Shown in pieces: positions 15,958 to 24,494 of a stretch of DNA of 34,617 bases. The translations under genes were made by a program, and so were the position numbers. The notes beneath the pieces are model-generated. The model made no database searches, had not been told where the DNA came from, and saw only the letters and a list, made by a program, of their open reading frames with translations. The number at the start of each line of letters is the position of its first letter. The stretch's first letter is position 1. The DNA is from Pseudomonadota bacterium (GTDB lineage: Bacteria; Pseudomonadota; Alphaproteobacteria; Acetobacterales; Acetobacteraceae): assembly GCA_021818425.1 (NCBI GenBank), contig JAKAEC010000019.1:1-34617 (forward strand). Reading direction: 5' to 3'.

Positions 15958-16458
15958 ATGATCTATCACTGGCTATTTCTCATCACTACGCTCGGGCTTT
16001 GCATAATCGCGGGGATGCCGACTCGCTTTTGGATGCGCATGGGCGAATGGATAACGAGTCGCGCCTTGCGGGGAAAGCAGGTGCGGCTGTGGAATGCGCT
16101 GGGGGCGCAGCACCACCCCTTTACGCCGGACACGAGCTTTATAGAGCGCGGTGTAGGGCTGGCGATGGACCATACGCGAAACCTTGTGTTTCTCGCCGTT
16201 CCTGAAGACGGCCAACTGAAGGCAAGGATTCTACCCCGTTCGGCGCTAAGCGCACATGCGGCGCGCGTGCAATCCGATAACGGTTTCCATCAATATTTCG
16301 TTGAAATCATAACCGCTGATTCGGCAAATCCGGTATGGAGACTGCCTTGCGAGAACGCCACCCTTGCCGCCGAAATTGCCGACACGCTCTCTGAGCCTCT
16401 GGCTTCAGCTGAATGCAGGAATGGCGGAACCGCCGGATTTGGCCACGCGATCCAGTAA
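15958..16458 (+). CDS. Hypothetical membrane-anchored protein, 166 aa
   Basis: The N-terminus (MIYHWLFLITTLGLCIIAGM) is a single hydrophobic segment that could be an uncleaved signal anchor. The remainder is soluble, with no motif I can name. The ORF uses high-GC codons like its neighbours and a candidate promoter lies upstream, so it is probably genuine. Its last 54 bases overlap the end of the convergent EAL-domain gene, an unusually long overlap for two functional genes; the last 18 residues (SAECRNGGTAGFGHAIQ) look less structured and could be a recent extension. Alternatively the ORF is decayed. Function unknown. Confidence 0.55.
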   Translation: MIYHWLFLITTLGLCIIAGMPTRFWMRMGEWITSRALRGKQVRLWNALGAQHHPFTPDTSFIERGVGLAMDHTRNLVFLAVPEDGQLKARILPRSALSAHAARVQSDNGFHQYFVEIITADSANPVWRLPCENATLAAEIADTLSEPLASAECRNGGTAGFGHAIQ

Positions 16459-18471
16459 TGAGAGCACCTCCTTTTCGGGCATAGGTCTGCCGAACAGAAA
16501 GCCCTGCACTTGGCCACACCCAGCCGTACGCAGAACATCGAGTTGCGCCTCGGTCTCCACTCCCTCGGCCAACACCGTCATGCCCAACGCGGCACCAAGA
16601 CCAATGATTGCACCGATGACAATTCGTACATCGGCGCTGGTGGTGATTTCGTGGGTGAATGATTTATCGATCTTCAGTCGCCCAAAAGAGAAGCGGTGCA
16701 AATAGCTGAGACTGGAATAGCCCGCGCCGAAATCATCGATTGCGAGATTGACGCCCTTATCCTTTAATGCGGCCAAGCTGAGCTGGATCTCCGGTGTCTG
16801 TTCGAGCATCGCCCCCTCGGTCAGCTCCAATTCGAGCCGGTGCGGAGCCAGACCGCTTTGCGCCAGCGCCGCTATGATCTTTTGCGGCAAAACCGGATCC
16901 TTAAGCTGCAGCGGCGAGAGATTAACCGCCACCCGTAAGTCCTCCGGCCAAGCACTGGCAGCGCGGCAAGCCTCCGCCAGCACATATTCACCAAGAGTAA
17001 CGATCATGCCAGCAGCTTCTGCGATGGGAATAAACTCGTCTGGCCCAATCATGCCGCGTTCTGGGTGCTGCCAGCGGGCCAAAGCCTCGAAGCCGCACAA
17101 TTTTAGGCTACGGCAATCGAAGAGCGGCTGGAAGAACAGCAGGAATTCCCGATTACGCAGCGCACCTCTAAACTCTTGTTCAAGCTGATGCCGGCGCAAC
17201 AGCCGGGCGCTCATCGCCATATTAAATTCCCTCGCCTGCCCAGCTCCTGCTAGCCTGGCCTCACGAAGGGCGATATCGGCGGCGCTCAGCAGCGCCTCGG
17301 CCACTTCACCGGTGCCTTCGCTGCAGGCTAAACCGGCACACGCGCCAATCTGTAGGGTGACACCACCAATCTCAAAAGGTTCCGACAGGCGGGCAATCAA
17401 GCGGTAGGACAAAGCGAGAGCGTCTTCTTCTGCCACGGCATGGCGGCGCAAAACAACGAACTCCTCCGTGCCCGGTGACGCAAGAATATCCGTTTTCATT
17501 ACCTCGATCGAGAGCCGTTCCGCCGCTTGGCGAATGAGCTCTTCTACAACCTCCCGGCCGAACAAATCGTTCACCGTCTTTAACCGTTCCAGCCCAATAC
17601 TGATAATAACAAGCCGCCCTCCGGTCATGCTAGACAGGCGCTCGCGCAAGCCACGGCGGTTGAGCAGACCAGTCAGATCGTCGTGCCGGGAGAGGTGCCG
17701 AAGGTGCTTGGCCTCCAACTGACGCTCAACAAGCTTGGCATCCATGGTGGCACTGACCAACAATGTTACCAGTAACAACAGGCTGACGGTTGCGATGACG
17801 GAGGCAAGATCTCCATTGCTCGAAACGGTAGAAAAGGGAGCGAGATGCCAATCATTGCTCGGCGAGGTGGTTAAGCCGGCCATAGCAATGAAATGCAGGC
17901 CAAAAATTCCCGATGCTAAGAACAGGCTTCCACGCCTAATGCCTTGCCCGCCATGGCGTTGCATCACACGAAGAGCCAGCGATGCCCCAACCATGCCGCA
18001 AATCAAGGACGCCACCACAAAATCCCGGCTGTAGGTAACAACGCCTCGCAGCTCCATCGCCGACATTCCGATGAAATGCATCGCCCCAATCGCACCACCG
18101 AGCATTGGCCCCGCCACAGCCCAGGCGAAAGGCAAACTCGGGTACCAGAGCAGCAGCGCGAAGGCTGGCAGCGCCCCCAGTACCGCCACCAGAATCGAAA
18201 GCGCCGTGCGCCCGGCATCATAGTAAATGGGCATGCCAGGGTTGAAGGCCAGCATGGCGATGAAGTGCGTTGCCCAAAGATCCGCGCCGAAGCAGATGCA
18301 GAGTGCCAAAAACCAGGAAAGGCGCCGCTCGCCATGCAGCTCGTAAGCACGTCGAAGCAGGATCATCACCGTATATGAACCGATAAGGCATAGCAGCAGA
18401 GCCATGCCTACCAGCGTCGGTTCAAACTGGCTGGCGAATTGAAGCAGACCGGGCAAATAGAACGCTGTCAT
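16405..18471 (-). CDS. MHYT-GGDEF-EAL cyclic-di-GMP phosphodiesterase
   Basis: A 688-residue inner-membrane protein. Residues 15-245 form an MHYT sensor with seven membrane helices and three motif copies (THFIAM at 68-73, MHFIGM at 131-136, LHFIAM at 192-197), thought to bind copper and sense O2, CO or NO. A GGDEF domain follows, but the signature is GTEEF at 334-338, so cyclase activity is probably lost. The EAL domain is intact: E462-A-L, ELTEG, IDDFGAGYSSL (DD at 579-580), K603, AEGVET and QGFLFGRP, so it should hydrolyse c-di-GMP. The start at 18471 has AGGAGG nine bases before it; an ORF extension to 18555 lacks this support. It overlaps the small gene at 15958-16458 by 54 bp at its 3' end. 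Confidence 0.93.
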   Translation of the reverse strand: MTAFYLPGLLQFASQFEPTLVGMALLLCLIGSYTVMILLRRAYELHGERRLSWFLALCICFGADLWATHFIAMLAFNPGMPIYYDAGRTALSILVAVLGALPAFALLLWYPSLPFAWAVAGPMLGGAIGAMHFIGMSAMELRGVVTYSRDFVVASLICGMVGASLALRVMQRHGGQGIRRGSLFLASGIFGLHFIAMAGLTTSPSNDWHLAPFSTVSSNGDLASVIATVSLLLLVTLLVSATMDAKLVERQLEAKHLRHLSRHDDLTGLLNRRGLRERLSSMTGGRLVIISIGLERLKTVNDLFGREVVEELIRQAAERLSIEVMKTDILASPGTEEFVVLRRHAVAEEDALALSYRLIARLSEPFEIGGVTLQIGACAGLACSEGTGEVAEALLSAADIALREARLAGAGQAREFNMAMSARLLRRHQLEQEFRGALRNREFLLFFQPLFDCRSLKLCGFEALARWQHPERGMIGPDEFIPIAEAAGMIVTLGEYVLAEACRAASAWPEDLRVAVNLSPLQLKDPVLPQKIIAALAQSGLAPHRLELELTEGAMLEQTPEIQLSLAALKDKGVNLAIDDFGAGYSSLSYLHRFSFGRLKIDKSFTHEITTSADVRIVIGAIIGLGAALGMTVLAEGVETEAQLDVLRTAGCGQVQGFLFGRPMPEKEVLSLLDRVAKSGGSAIPAFS

Positions 18472-18942
18472 TCCAATTGCCCTCCTGCGCAAAAGTAATC
18501 CGCCAGCGCTTGCCATAATCTGTTTAAAAAAAGGTAAACCTGTAGCGGTTGGCATAGATCACTGTTTTTTTCGGCACGAAACCTGCTTGACCGTCCTCAC
18601 ATGACCAAACACACCCACCCGTTTCCGCAGCCCGCTCGGTCACTCCAGCTCAAAAAAAGCGGCGCACCACACAAAATGTGCTCGAAAGTCAATTACATTT
18701 CCATTTTATGCCTTTATACTGCGGCATTAGCCGGAGGGAATTTCGGTTTGAAGCCGAACAGGAAACAACAACACAAGGGGTTGGCATTTGCGGGCTGATA
18801 GGGCACCGGCAAGCTTATTCCGCGGTTGCCGTATTTTTCATCCGAACGGCTGCGTGTTGATGATCTTCACAGCAGACTGCGCCCCACAGGCACCTCCGCA
18901 GAGGGCCGCTACACCCGCCCCTATGACAGCCGGAGCCTCTTC
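18472..18942. other. Divergent intergenic region, 471 bp
   Basis: This gap separates the leftward MHYT-EAL gene from the rightward transporter operon. It is richer in A+T than the genes and contains poly-A/T runs at 18564-18570 and 18655-18661. ORFs of 60-65 codons here have no homology or good start, and an open extension of the potA frame back to 18826 is not supported. A candidate promoter for potA is at 18692-18720, giving a long leader. No riboswitch that I can name is visible. Confidence 0.5.
18692..18720 (+). promoter_or_regulatory. Candidate promoter of the polyamine transporter operon
   Basis: ATTACA (18692-18697) and TATACT (18715-18720) are separated by 17 bp; the -10 matches five and the -35 four of six consensus bases. 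Transcription would start near 18727, leaving about 216 nt of leader before the potA ATG at 18943. Confidence 0.4.
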
Positions 18943-20070
18943 ATGAATGCCGCGCCCTCCAACCGCCATAACGTCAGGCTGGAACGTGTTACCAAACAGT
19001 TCGGAAGCTGGACTGCGGTTGATGATATTTCACTCACTATAAATGGCGGCGAATTCTTTTCGTTGCTGGGCCCGTCCGGCTGCGGCAAATCTACAACGCT
19101 TTCCATGATCGGCGGCTTTGAGTCGCCGAGCTGCGGGGCGATCTATCTCGGCGGCGAGGATGTGAGCCGCCAGCCGCCCTATAAGCGCGATGTAAACACG
19201 GTGTTCCAGTCCTACGCCCTATTTCCGCATCTCGATATTTTTGAGAACGTTGCTTTTGGGCTTCGGCGCAAGGGTCTGGCAAAGGCCGAGATCGAAGCAC
19301 GGGTGCGGGAGATGCTGGCGCTGGTGGATTTGGCTGGCTTTGCAAAGCGCAAGCCCGGCCAGCTTTCCGGAGGCCAAGCCCAGCGCGTGGCCTTGGCCCG
19401 TGCACTAGTGAACAAACCCAAGCTGTTACTGCTTGATGAGCCACTGGGGGCGCTAGACTTGAAGCTGCGCAAGCAAATGCAGATCGAGCTGAAGCGGATC
19501 CAGAACGAAATCGGCATCACCTTTCTTTTCGTCACGCATGACCAGGAAGAAGCGATGGCGATGAGCGACCGGCTGGCGGTGATGTCAAAGGGCAGGATCG
19601 AGCAGATCGGCACCCCCGCCGAGGTGTACGATCATCCGGCAACAGAATTCGTCGCCTCGTTCCTTGGTGCCTCGAACCTAATTCCAGGTACCGTGGTTGA
19701 ACGCGGCAAGGAGACGGCGGTGGTCCGGCTGGAGGATGGCGCGTTAATCCGGCTGCCGGTGGCTGCCCTGCAAACCGGCGATGCTGAGGTAAAAATAGGC
19801 GTGCGGCCTGAGAAATTCTTGGTACTTGCCCCGGGCGAAAGCGAGGCGCCCGGCTGGAACGTGATCGAAGCAGTGGCGGGGGTTTCGGTCTACCTTGGTG
19901 TAAGCCGCCAATACATGATGGAAAGCAAGACCGGGCGACCGCTTAGCGTCTATGCCCAGAACGCCGGCCGCATGGGAGATATCGCCCCCGGCGAGACCGT
20001 GCGCCTAGCCTGGAATCCGATGCACACATTTGCCGTCGCCGCCAATCAGACCCAACCCGAAGGAGAATAG
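18943..20070 (+). CDS. potA: Spermidine/putrescine ABC transporter ATPase
   Basis: A 375-residue ATPase of the PotA/CUT1-like group that powers polyamine import. Walker A GPSGCGKST, Q-loop VFQSYALFPH, signature LSGGQAQRVALARAL, Walker B LLLLDEPLGALD and the switch region FLFVTHDQEEAM are all present. The C-terminal TOBE domain (ASNLIPGTVVERGKETAVV, IGVRPEKFLV) is complete. The ATG at 18943 (MNAAPSNRHNVRLERVTKQFG) is preceded by GGAG and fits family starts; the open frame upstream to 18826 is not homologous. It is first of four genes (potA, binding protein, potB, potC) with gaps of 1, 14 and -4 bp, a single operon. Substrate by homology is spermidine or putrescine; a related amine is possible. 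Confidence 0.95.
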   Translation: MNAAPSNRHNVRLERVTKQFGSWTAVDDISLTINGGEFFSLLGPSGCGKSTTLSMIGGFESPSCGAIYLGGEDVSRQPPYKRDVNTVFQSYALFPHLDIFENVAFGLRRKGLAKAEIEARVREMLALVDLAGFAKRKPGQLSGGQAQRVALARALVNKPKLLLLDEPLGALDLKLRKQMQIELKRIQNEIGITFLFVTHDQEEAMAMSDRLAVMSKGRIEQIGTPAEVYDHPATEFVASFLGASNLIPGTVVERGKETAVVRLEDGALIRLPVAALQTGDAEVKIGVRPEKFLVLAPGESEAPGWNVIEAVAGVSVYLGVSRQYMMESKTGRPLSVYAQNAGRMGDIAPGETVRLAWNPMHTFAVAANQTQPEGE

Positions 20071-20071
20071 C

Positions 20072-21298
20072 ATGAGCCAAGACGAGCAGCGTGGCCGGGA
20101 TTTGACCCAGGCCTTTTATCGCGGTCTAACCCAGCCGCGCCTGAGCCGGCAGAACTTCCTGCGCGGTTCGGGTGCGGCGCTGATGGCGGCCCTTGCCCCG
20201 CAGATCGCACGGGCAGAAAAAGTGACTGACTGGAAGGCGTGGTGGGCAAAGCAGAAGCCAACTAAGAACTTCGTTTTTGCCAACTGGCCGCTTTATATAG
20301 ACGTGTCTTCGAATGGTAAGGACCACCCCACCATCGATGCCTTCACCAAGCAGACCGGTATAAAGGTAACGTATCAGGAAGTGATCCAGGACGATCCTTC
20401 CTTCTACGCGAAGATTGCACCGGTGCTGAAATCCGGCCAGTCCACCGGTTACGATATGATGGTAATTACCGATGGCTGGTATCTTACCGAATTGCTGATG
20501 CAGAACTTCCTGGTACCGATCTGGCGCGAAAAGGTACCAAACTTTGATAAATATGCCGGCCCCAGCGTGAAGAATCCGTCCTTTGATCCGGGCAACAAAC
20601 ACACTATGGTATGGCAGTCTGGTCTCACTGGTATCGGCTACAACCCCAAGCTAACCAAACGCGAGATTAACAGCATTGAGGATCTGTGGGACCCGGCCTT
20701 CGCCGGCCATGTCGGCATGTTTTCGGACGTGACTGAGCTTGGCCCCTTCGGAATGATGAAGCTCGGCATCAACCCAACTACCTCGACTCCAGCCGATTGG
20801 GAGAAAGCCGCCGTAGTTCTAAAGGAACAGAAAGCCAAAGGACTAGTACGGCAGTACTACGAGCAAAGCTACATCAATGCACTGCAGAATGGTGATACCT
20901 GGATCAGCATGGCGTGGTCCGGAGATATTTATCAAGCCAATTCAAAGGGCTATAAGGATCTAAAATTCGTAGTTCCTAAGGAAGGCTGCTCGATCTGGCA
21001 CGATAACATGTGCATCCCCGTGGGGGCTAAAAATCCACTCTCAGCTCTGGCATGGATGAACTATTACTATACACCGAAAGTGGCGGGACTCGTCGAGGAT
21101 TATGTGAATTATATCTGCCCGGTCCCTGCAGCGAAAGATTATATCCTTAACGTCATCAAGGACCCGGCCGTGGCAAACTCACCTCTGGTGTTCCCACCCG
21201 AATCCGAACTTGCCAGAGCGCATGAATTCTACTCCTTTAAGAGTTATGCTCAGTATCAGCAATTTTTGAACATCTTCAATCCGATCGTCCAAAGCTGA
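20072..21298 (+). CDS. Polyamine-binding periplasmic protein (PotD/PotF type)
   Basis: A 408-residue solute-binding protein (type 2 periplasmic fold). It starts at 20072, one base after the potA stop, with AGGAGA in front. An export signal lies at about residues 25-48: LSRQNFLRGSGAALMAALAPQ then ARAEK, resembling a Tat signal (SRRxFL) but with Gln in place of the second Arg. The mature part opens FVFANWPLYID, like the NWxxYI segment of PotD/PotF, and contains YDMMVITDGWYLTELL and MAWSGDIYQA. The large periplasmic protein hands polyamine to PotB/PotC. The gene order A-D-B-C with the binding protein second differs from the E. coli potABCD order but is common in alphaproteobacteria. Exact ligand unknown. 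Confidence 0.93.
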   Translation: MSQDEQRGRDLTQAFYRGLTQPRLSRQNFLRGSGAALMAALAPQIARAEKVTDWKAWWAKQKPTKNFVFANWPLYIDVSSNGKDHPTIDAFTKQTGIKVTYQEVIQDDPSFYAKIAPVLKSGQSTGYDMMVITDGWYLTELLMQNFLVPIWREKVPNFDKYAGPSVKNPSFDPGNKHTMVWQSGLTGIGYNPKLTKREINSIEDLWDPAFAGHVGMFSDVTELGPFGMMKLGINPTTSTPADWEKAAVVLKEQKAKGLVRQYYEQSYINALQNGDTWISMAWSGDIYQANSKGYKDLKFVVPKEGCSIWHDNMCIPVGAKNPLSALAWMNYYYTPKVAGLVEDYVNYICPVPAAKDYILNVIKDPAVANSPLVFPPESELARAHEFYSFKSYAQYQQFLNIFNPIVQS

Positions 21299-21312
21299 TA
21301 CGGAGATATCCC

Positions 21313-22173
21313 ATGCGGCGGCTGCGCGGAAAACTGGCTCCCTATCTGCTCAGCCTGCCGAGTTGGGTATATCTCTTGGTCTTCTTCCTGATCCCGCTTT
21401 GCTCAATGCTCGGCATGGCGCTGGCTGTAGGCAATCCCCTTACGGGCTATATCCTGTCTGATAATTTCCAAGAATTTGTTACGGCCTTCAACAACTATCA
21501 GGATGCTTTCCTTCGCTCCTTCTGGTACGGCACTGCCTCAACCGTAATCACGCTGGCGATCTCCTATCCAGTGGCCTACTGGATTGCATTTTACGGAGGT
21601 CGGCACAAAAGCACCTATCTCTTCCTCGTCATGCTGCCTTTCTTTGTCTCCTTCGTCATACGCGTGCTGGCATGGGAGTTCATTCTCTCCGACCAGGGCT
21701 TCCTATTGGGACCGCTGAAGGCGATCGGTCTACTGCCGCGCTCGTATCATTTGCTGTCGACACAATGGGCGGTAATTGGCGGGCTCGTATATAATTCTTT
21801 CGCTTACTATGTCCTGCCGCTCTACGTGGTGCTGGAGAAGATCGACCGGCGTCTGGTGCGCGCGGCAAACGACCTCTATGCCTCGCCTGCAACGGCCTTC
21901 ATGAAGATCATCCTACCACTTTCTGCCCCAGGGGTCTTTGCGGGTTTCCTGCTTGTGTTTGTCACCAATGTGGGCGATTTCGTGAATGCAGCACTTCTCG
22001 GCGGGCCGGGCACCTACATGATCGGCAACATCATCCAAGATTCGTTCTTCGAGAGCCAGGACTACCCGATGGCCGCAGCACTCTCCTCCATGCTGATGCT
22101 GATGCTGATGATCGCCATCCTACTTTATTCCAAGGTATTCGGCGCAGAGGCAATCCAGGAGTATGCGGCATGA
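21313..22173 (+). CDS. potB: Polyamine ABC transporter permease PotB
   Basis: A 286-residue inner-membrane permease with six hydrophobic segments, the first at about residues 14-36 (LPSWVYLLVFFLIPLCSMLGM). The cytoplasmic EAA loop, which contacts the ATPase, is seen as AANDLYASPATAFMKIILPLSAPG. It starts 14 bp after the binding-protein stop with GGAG before the ATG, and its end overlaps the next permease gene by four bases (ATGA). Length and topology match PotB/PotH. Confidence 0.94.
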   Translation: MRRLRGKLAPYLLSLPSWVYLLVFFLIPLCSMLGMALAVGNPLTGYILSDNFQEFVTAFNNYQDAFLRSFWYGTASTVITLAISYPVAYWIAFYGGRHKSTYLFLVMLPFFVSFVIRVLAWEFILSDQGFLLGPLKAIGLLPRSYHLLSTQWAVIGGLVYNSFAYYVLPLYVVLEKIDRRLVRAANDLYASPATAFMKIILPLSAPGVFAGFLLVFVTNVGDFVNAALLGGPGTYMIGNIIQDSFFESQDYPMAAALSSMLMLMLMIAILLYSKVFGAEAIQEYAA

Positions 22174-22997
22174 ACGTCACCGTTCCGCCCATGCCCTCCG
22201 CTTACAAGCCCAGCCGCCTGGGCGAGCGGCTTCTCGCCTGCTTCACATGGGCGATGATCATCTACACCATGCTGCCCATCGCTGTGATGGTGGTATTCAG
22301 CTTCAACTACGCCCCCGCCGGACGCATTGCATTGAACTGGCTGCACTTCACCCTCGCCAACTATGCCGATGCCTTCGCCATTCAGGATCTGACCGGGGCA
22401 CTAATCCACTCGCTGGAGGTCGCAGTGGGAAGTGCGGTGATTTCCGCCATCATCGGCACACCGCTTGCGCTGGCGCTGGCGCGCTACAAATTTTGGGGCA
22501 AATCCGCGACGGATCTAGTGATCTTCGCGGATATAGCAGCGCCCGCAGTGGTTGTCGGTGCTTCACTGCTTTCGCTGTTCCTGGCGCTCAATCTACCGCG
22601 TGGGCTACTGACGATTTTTATAGCGCACGTTGCCTTCAACCTCGCTTTCGCAGTGGTGGTAATCCGTGCCCGTGTTTCTGGATTGGACCGAGCATTGGAC
22701 CAAGCTGCGGCGGACCTGGGCGCCACACCGTGGGTAGCGTTTTGGACCGTGACTTTTCCGCTTATTCTCCCCGGCATCGTTGGTGCCTGCATGCTGTGCT
22801 TTATGCTCTCGATCGACGACCTGATCATCACCACCTTTGTTGCCGGGCAAACTCTCACCTTCCCGCTATGGGTTTACGGCGCCGTAAAGGTCGGCATGCC
22901 GCCGCAGGTATTTGTCCTATCTACGTTCATTTTCGCAGGTGGCGTGGTGCTGGCGCTGGTGAACGTCGCGCTCTCGCATCGGCGCACGGTGGCTTAA
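22170..22997 (+). CDS. potC: Polyamine ABC transporter permease PotC
   Basis: A 275-residue permease, partner of PotB, with six predicted membrane helices and the EAA loop DQAAADLGATPWVAFWTVTFPLILPG. Translation is coupled to potB through the ATGA overlap at 22170-22173. The FMLSIDDLIITTFV segment is characteristic of PotC/PotI. It closes the operon; the following 83 bp to the convergent hemN contain no clear terminator. A long ORF in another frame over the same DNA (22163-23128) is a shadow. Confidence 0.94.
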   Translation: MNVTVPPMPSAYKPSRLGERLLACFTWAMIIYTMLPIAVMVVFSFNYAPAGRIALNWLHFTLANYADAFAIQDLTGALIHSLEVAVGSAVISAIIGTPLALALARYKFWGKSATDLVIFADIAAPAVVVGASLLSLFLALNLPRGLLTIFIAHVAFNLAFAVVVIRARVSGLDRALDQAAADLGATPWVAFWTVTFPLILPGIVGACMLCFMLSIDDLIITTFVAGQTLTFPLWVYGAVKVGMPPQVFVLSTFIFAGGVVLALVNVALSHRRTVA

Positions 22998-23080
22998 GCC
23001 TTAAGCCTGCGCCGATACGAGGTTCACCCATTGCGCATGCAGCAGCACGACAATGCCTCTGGAATTCATGCATCCGCACT

Positions 23081-24457
23081 TCAAACAGCGCTGGCATGGC
23101 ACGGCTTTGTATTATCCGCCTGACGTAAATAGGCATCGAACAAGGCCGCGACATTGCGTACGAACGGGCGGCCACGTTCCGTCACCGTCACCCGCCGGCC
23201 GTCCCAATCCACCAGCCCATCCTCGGCAAAGCCGGAGAGCGGCGCTGCGTCCGCAAGAAGTACCTGCTCTCCGGCGCCGAAGGCGCGCGCCATAGCGGGA
23301 ATATCCACTGCGAGATCACACATGATCCGCTCAATCACGGCACGGCGCAACCTATCTTCATCGCGAAGCACTATCCCACGCGAGACAGGGAAATGCCCTT
23401 GGGCGACAACGGCCTCATAAGCGGGAATATTAGGCTGATTCTGCACATAGCCTTGCGGCAAAGCACCTATGGCGCTTGCGCCAAGCCCGATCAGCACCGG
23501 TGCCAAATCCGTCGTATACCCCTGGAAACCGCGTTGAAGTTTCCCGGTCTGGGCAGCCTTGGCCATCTCATCCTCGGGCCGCGCATAATGATCCAACCCT
23601 ACGGGCACCAAGCCTCCCTCCTCCGCGAGCACCTTACGGATCGCCGCCTCCTGCTGCAGTCTTGCCGCTCCCACCGGCAACGCCGCCTCGGGAATGAGTG
23701 CTTGGTGCTTCTTCATCCATGGTACATGTGCATAGCCGAATACAGCCGCGCGGTCTGGCTCCAGCTCTAGTGCCTGGCGGGCGGTGTGCACCACGGACGC
23801 CTCGGTCTGGTGCGGTAGGCCATAGATCAGATCAAGATTGATGGAACGCACGCCCAGCTTGCGCAGCATGATCGCTGCGTCGAGTGTTTCATCAAAGCTT
23901 TGCATCCTACCAATGGTTTTCTGTACTCTCTCTTCGAAATCCTGCACTCCCAGGCTGGCCCGGGTGAGACCCATGCCCGCCAATGCGTCCAACTTCTCCG
24001 CAGGTAGTGCCGCCGGATCGATCTCGATCGCGATTTCCGCCCCTGGTGCCACCCGGAAACGCTCGCGAATAAGATTCATCAATCCTTCCAGGCAGTCGCC
24101 CGGCAGGGCGGTAGGGGTACCGCCACCCCAATGAATCTGCGTTACCAGCGCCTTGCGGCCCAGCGCGTTTGCCAGCAGCCCTATCTCGCGTGCCAGCGCC
24201 TGAGCATAGAGGCGCTTAGGCCGCTCGTGATGCGCAACCGTGGTGTGACAGCCGCAATACAGGCAAAGCCGATCGCAAAATGGCACGTGCAAATATAGTG
24301 AAATCGCTGCCTCAGGCGGCAGGGCGGATAGCCACTCCGCATATTCAGCCGCGCCAACACCGCCGTGAAAATGCGGGGCAGTAGGATAACTGGTGTAGCG
24401 CGGCAGGCGGCCATCATAACGGGCGATCAGATCTGGATCGGTCATGGCCGAAGCCAT
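23081..24457 (-). CDS. hemN: Oxygen-independent coproporphyrinogen III oxidase
   Basis: A radical-SAM enzyme of 458 residues that converts coproporphyrinogen III to protoporphyrinogen IX without oxygen in heme synthesis. The cluster motif is CDRLCLYCGC (CxxxCxxC; Cys 61, 65, 68, with the extra Cys 70 typical of true HemN). The N-terminal PRYTSYPTAPHF is the HemN signature that separates it from HemW. IHWGGGTPT and VGLDHYARPEDEM are also present. Starts at 24457 and 24445 (four residues shorter) are both possible; neither has a strong Shine-Dalgarno. It lies 33 bp downstream of cysK on the same strand, with an FNR/FixK-like box between them, so it likely has its own low-oxygen promoter. Confidence 0.95.
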   Translation of the reverse strand: MASAMTDPDLIARYDGRLPRYTSYPTAPHFHGGVGAAEYAEWLSALPPEAAISLYLHVPFCDRLCLYCGCHTTVAHHERPKRLYAQALAREIGLLANALGRKALVTQIHWGGGTPTALPGDCLEGLMNLIRERFRVAPGAEIAIEIDPAALPAEKLDALAGMGLTRASLGVQDFEERVQKTIGRMQSFDETLDAAIMLRKLGVRSINLDLIYGLPHQTEASVVHTARQALELEPDRAAVFGYAHVPWMKKHQALIPEAALPVGAARLQQEAAIRKVLAEEGGLVPVGLDHYARPEDEMAKAAQTGKLQRGFQGYTTDLAPVLIGLGASAIGALPQGYVQNQPNIPAYEAVVAQGHFPVSRGIVLRDEDRLRRAVIERIMCDLAVDIPAMARAFGAGEQVLLADAAPLSGFAEDGLVDWDGRRVTVTERGRPFVRNVAALFDAYLRQADNTKPCHASAV

Positions 24458-24480
24458 GACATATTGGCCATTCCAACGCC

Positions 24481-24494
24481 TTGATTGAGGTCAA
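24481..24494. promoter_or_regulatory. FNR/FixK-like box ahead of hemN
   Basis: TTGATTGAGGTCAA fits the FNR/FixK consensus TTGAT-N4-ATCAA with one deviation and the core TTGA-N6-TCAA exactly. It covers the cysK stop codon and is centred about 30 bp before the hemN ATG. hemN is a known FNR/FixK target in many proteobacteria. With the usual -41.5 spacing the transcript would begin at about 24446, that is right before the second ATG (24445). Confidence 0.6.

Noticed and set aside
22163-23128. 321-codon ORF overlapping potC in another frame
   Set aside because: It covers the same strand as the clear permease gene, has no homology that I recognise, and its Arg/His-rich composition is typical of a shifted frame of a high-GC gene.
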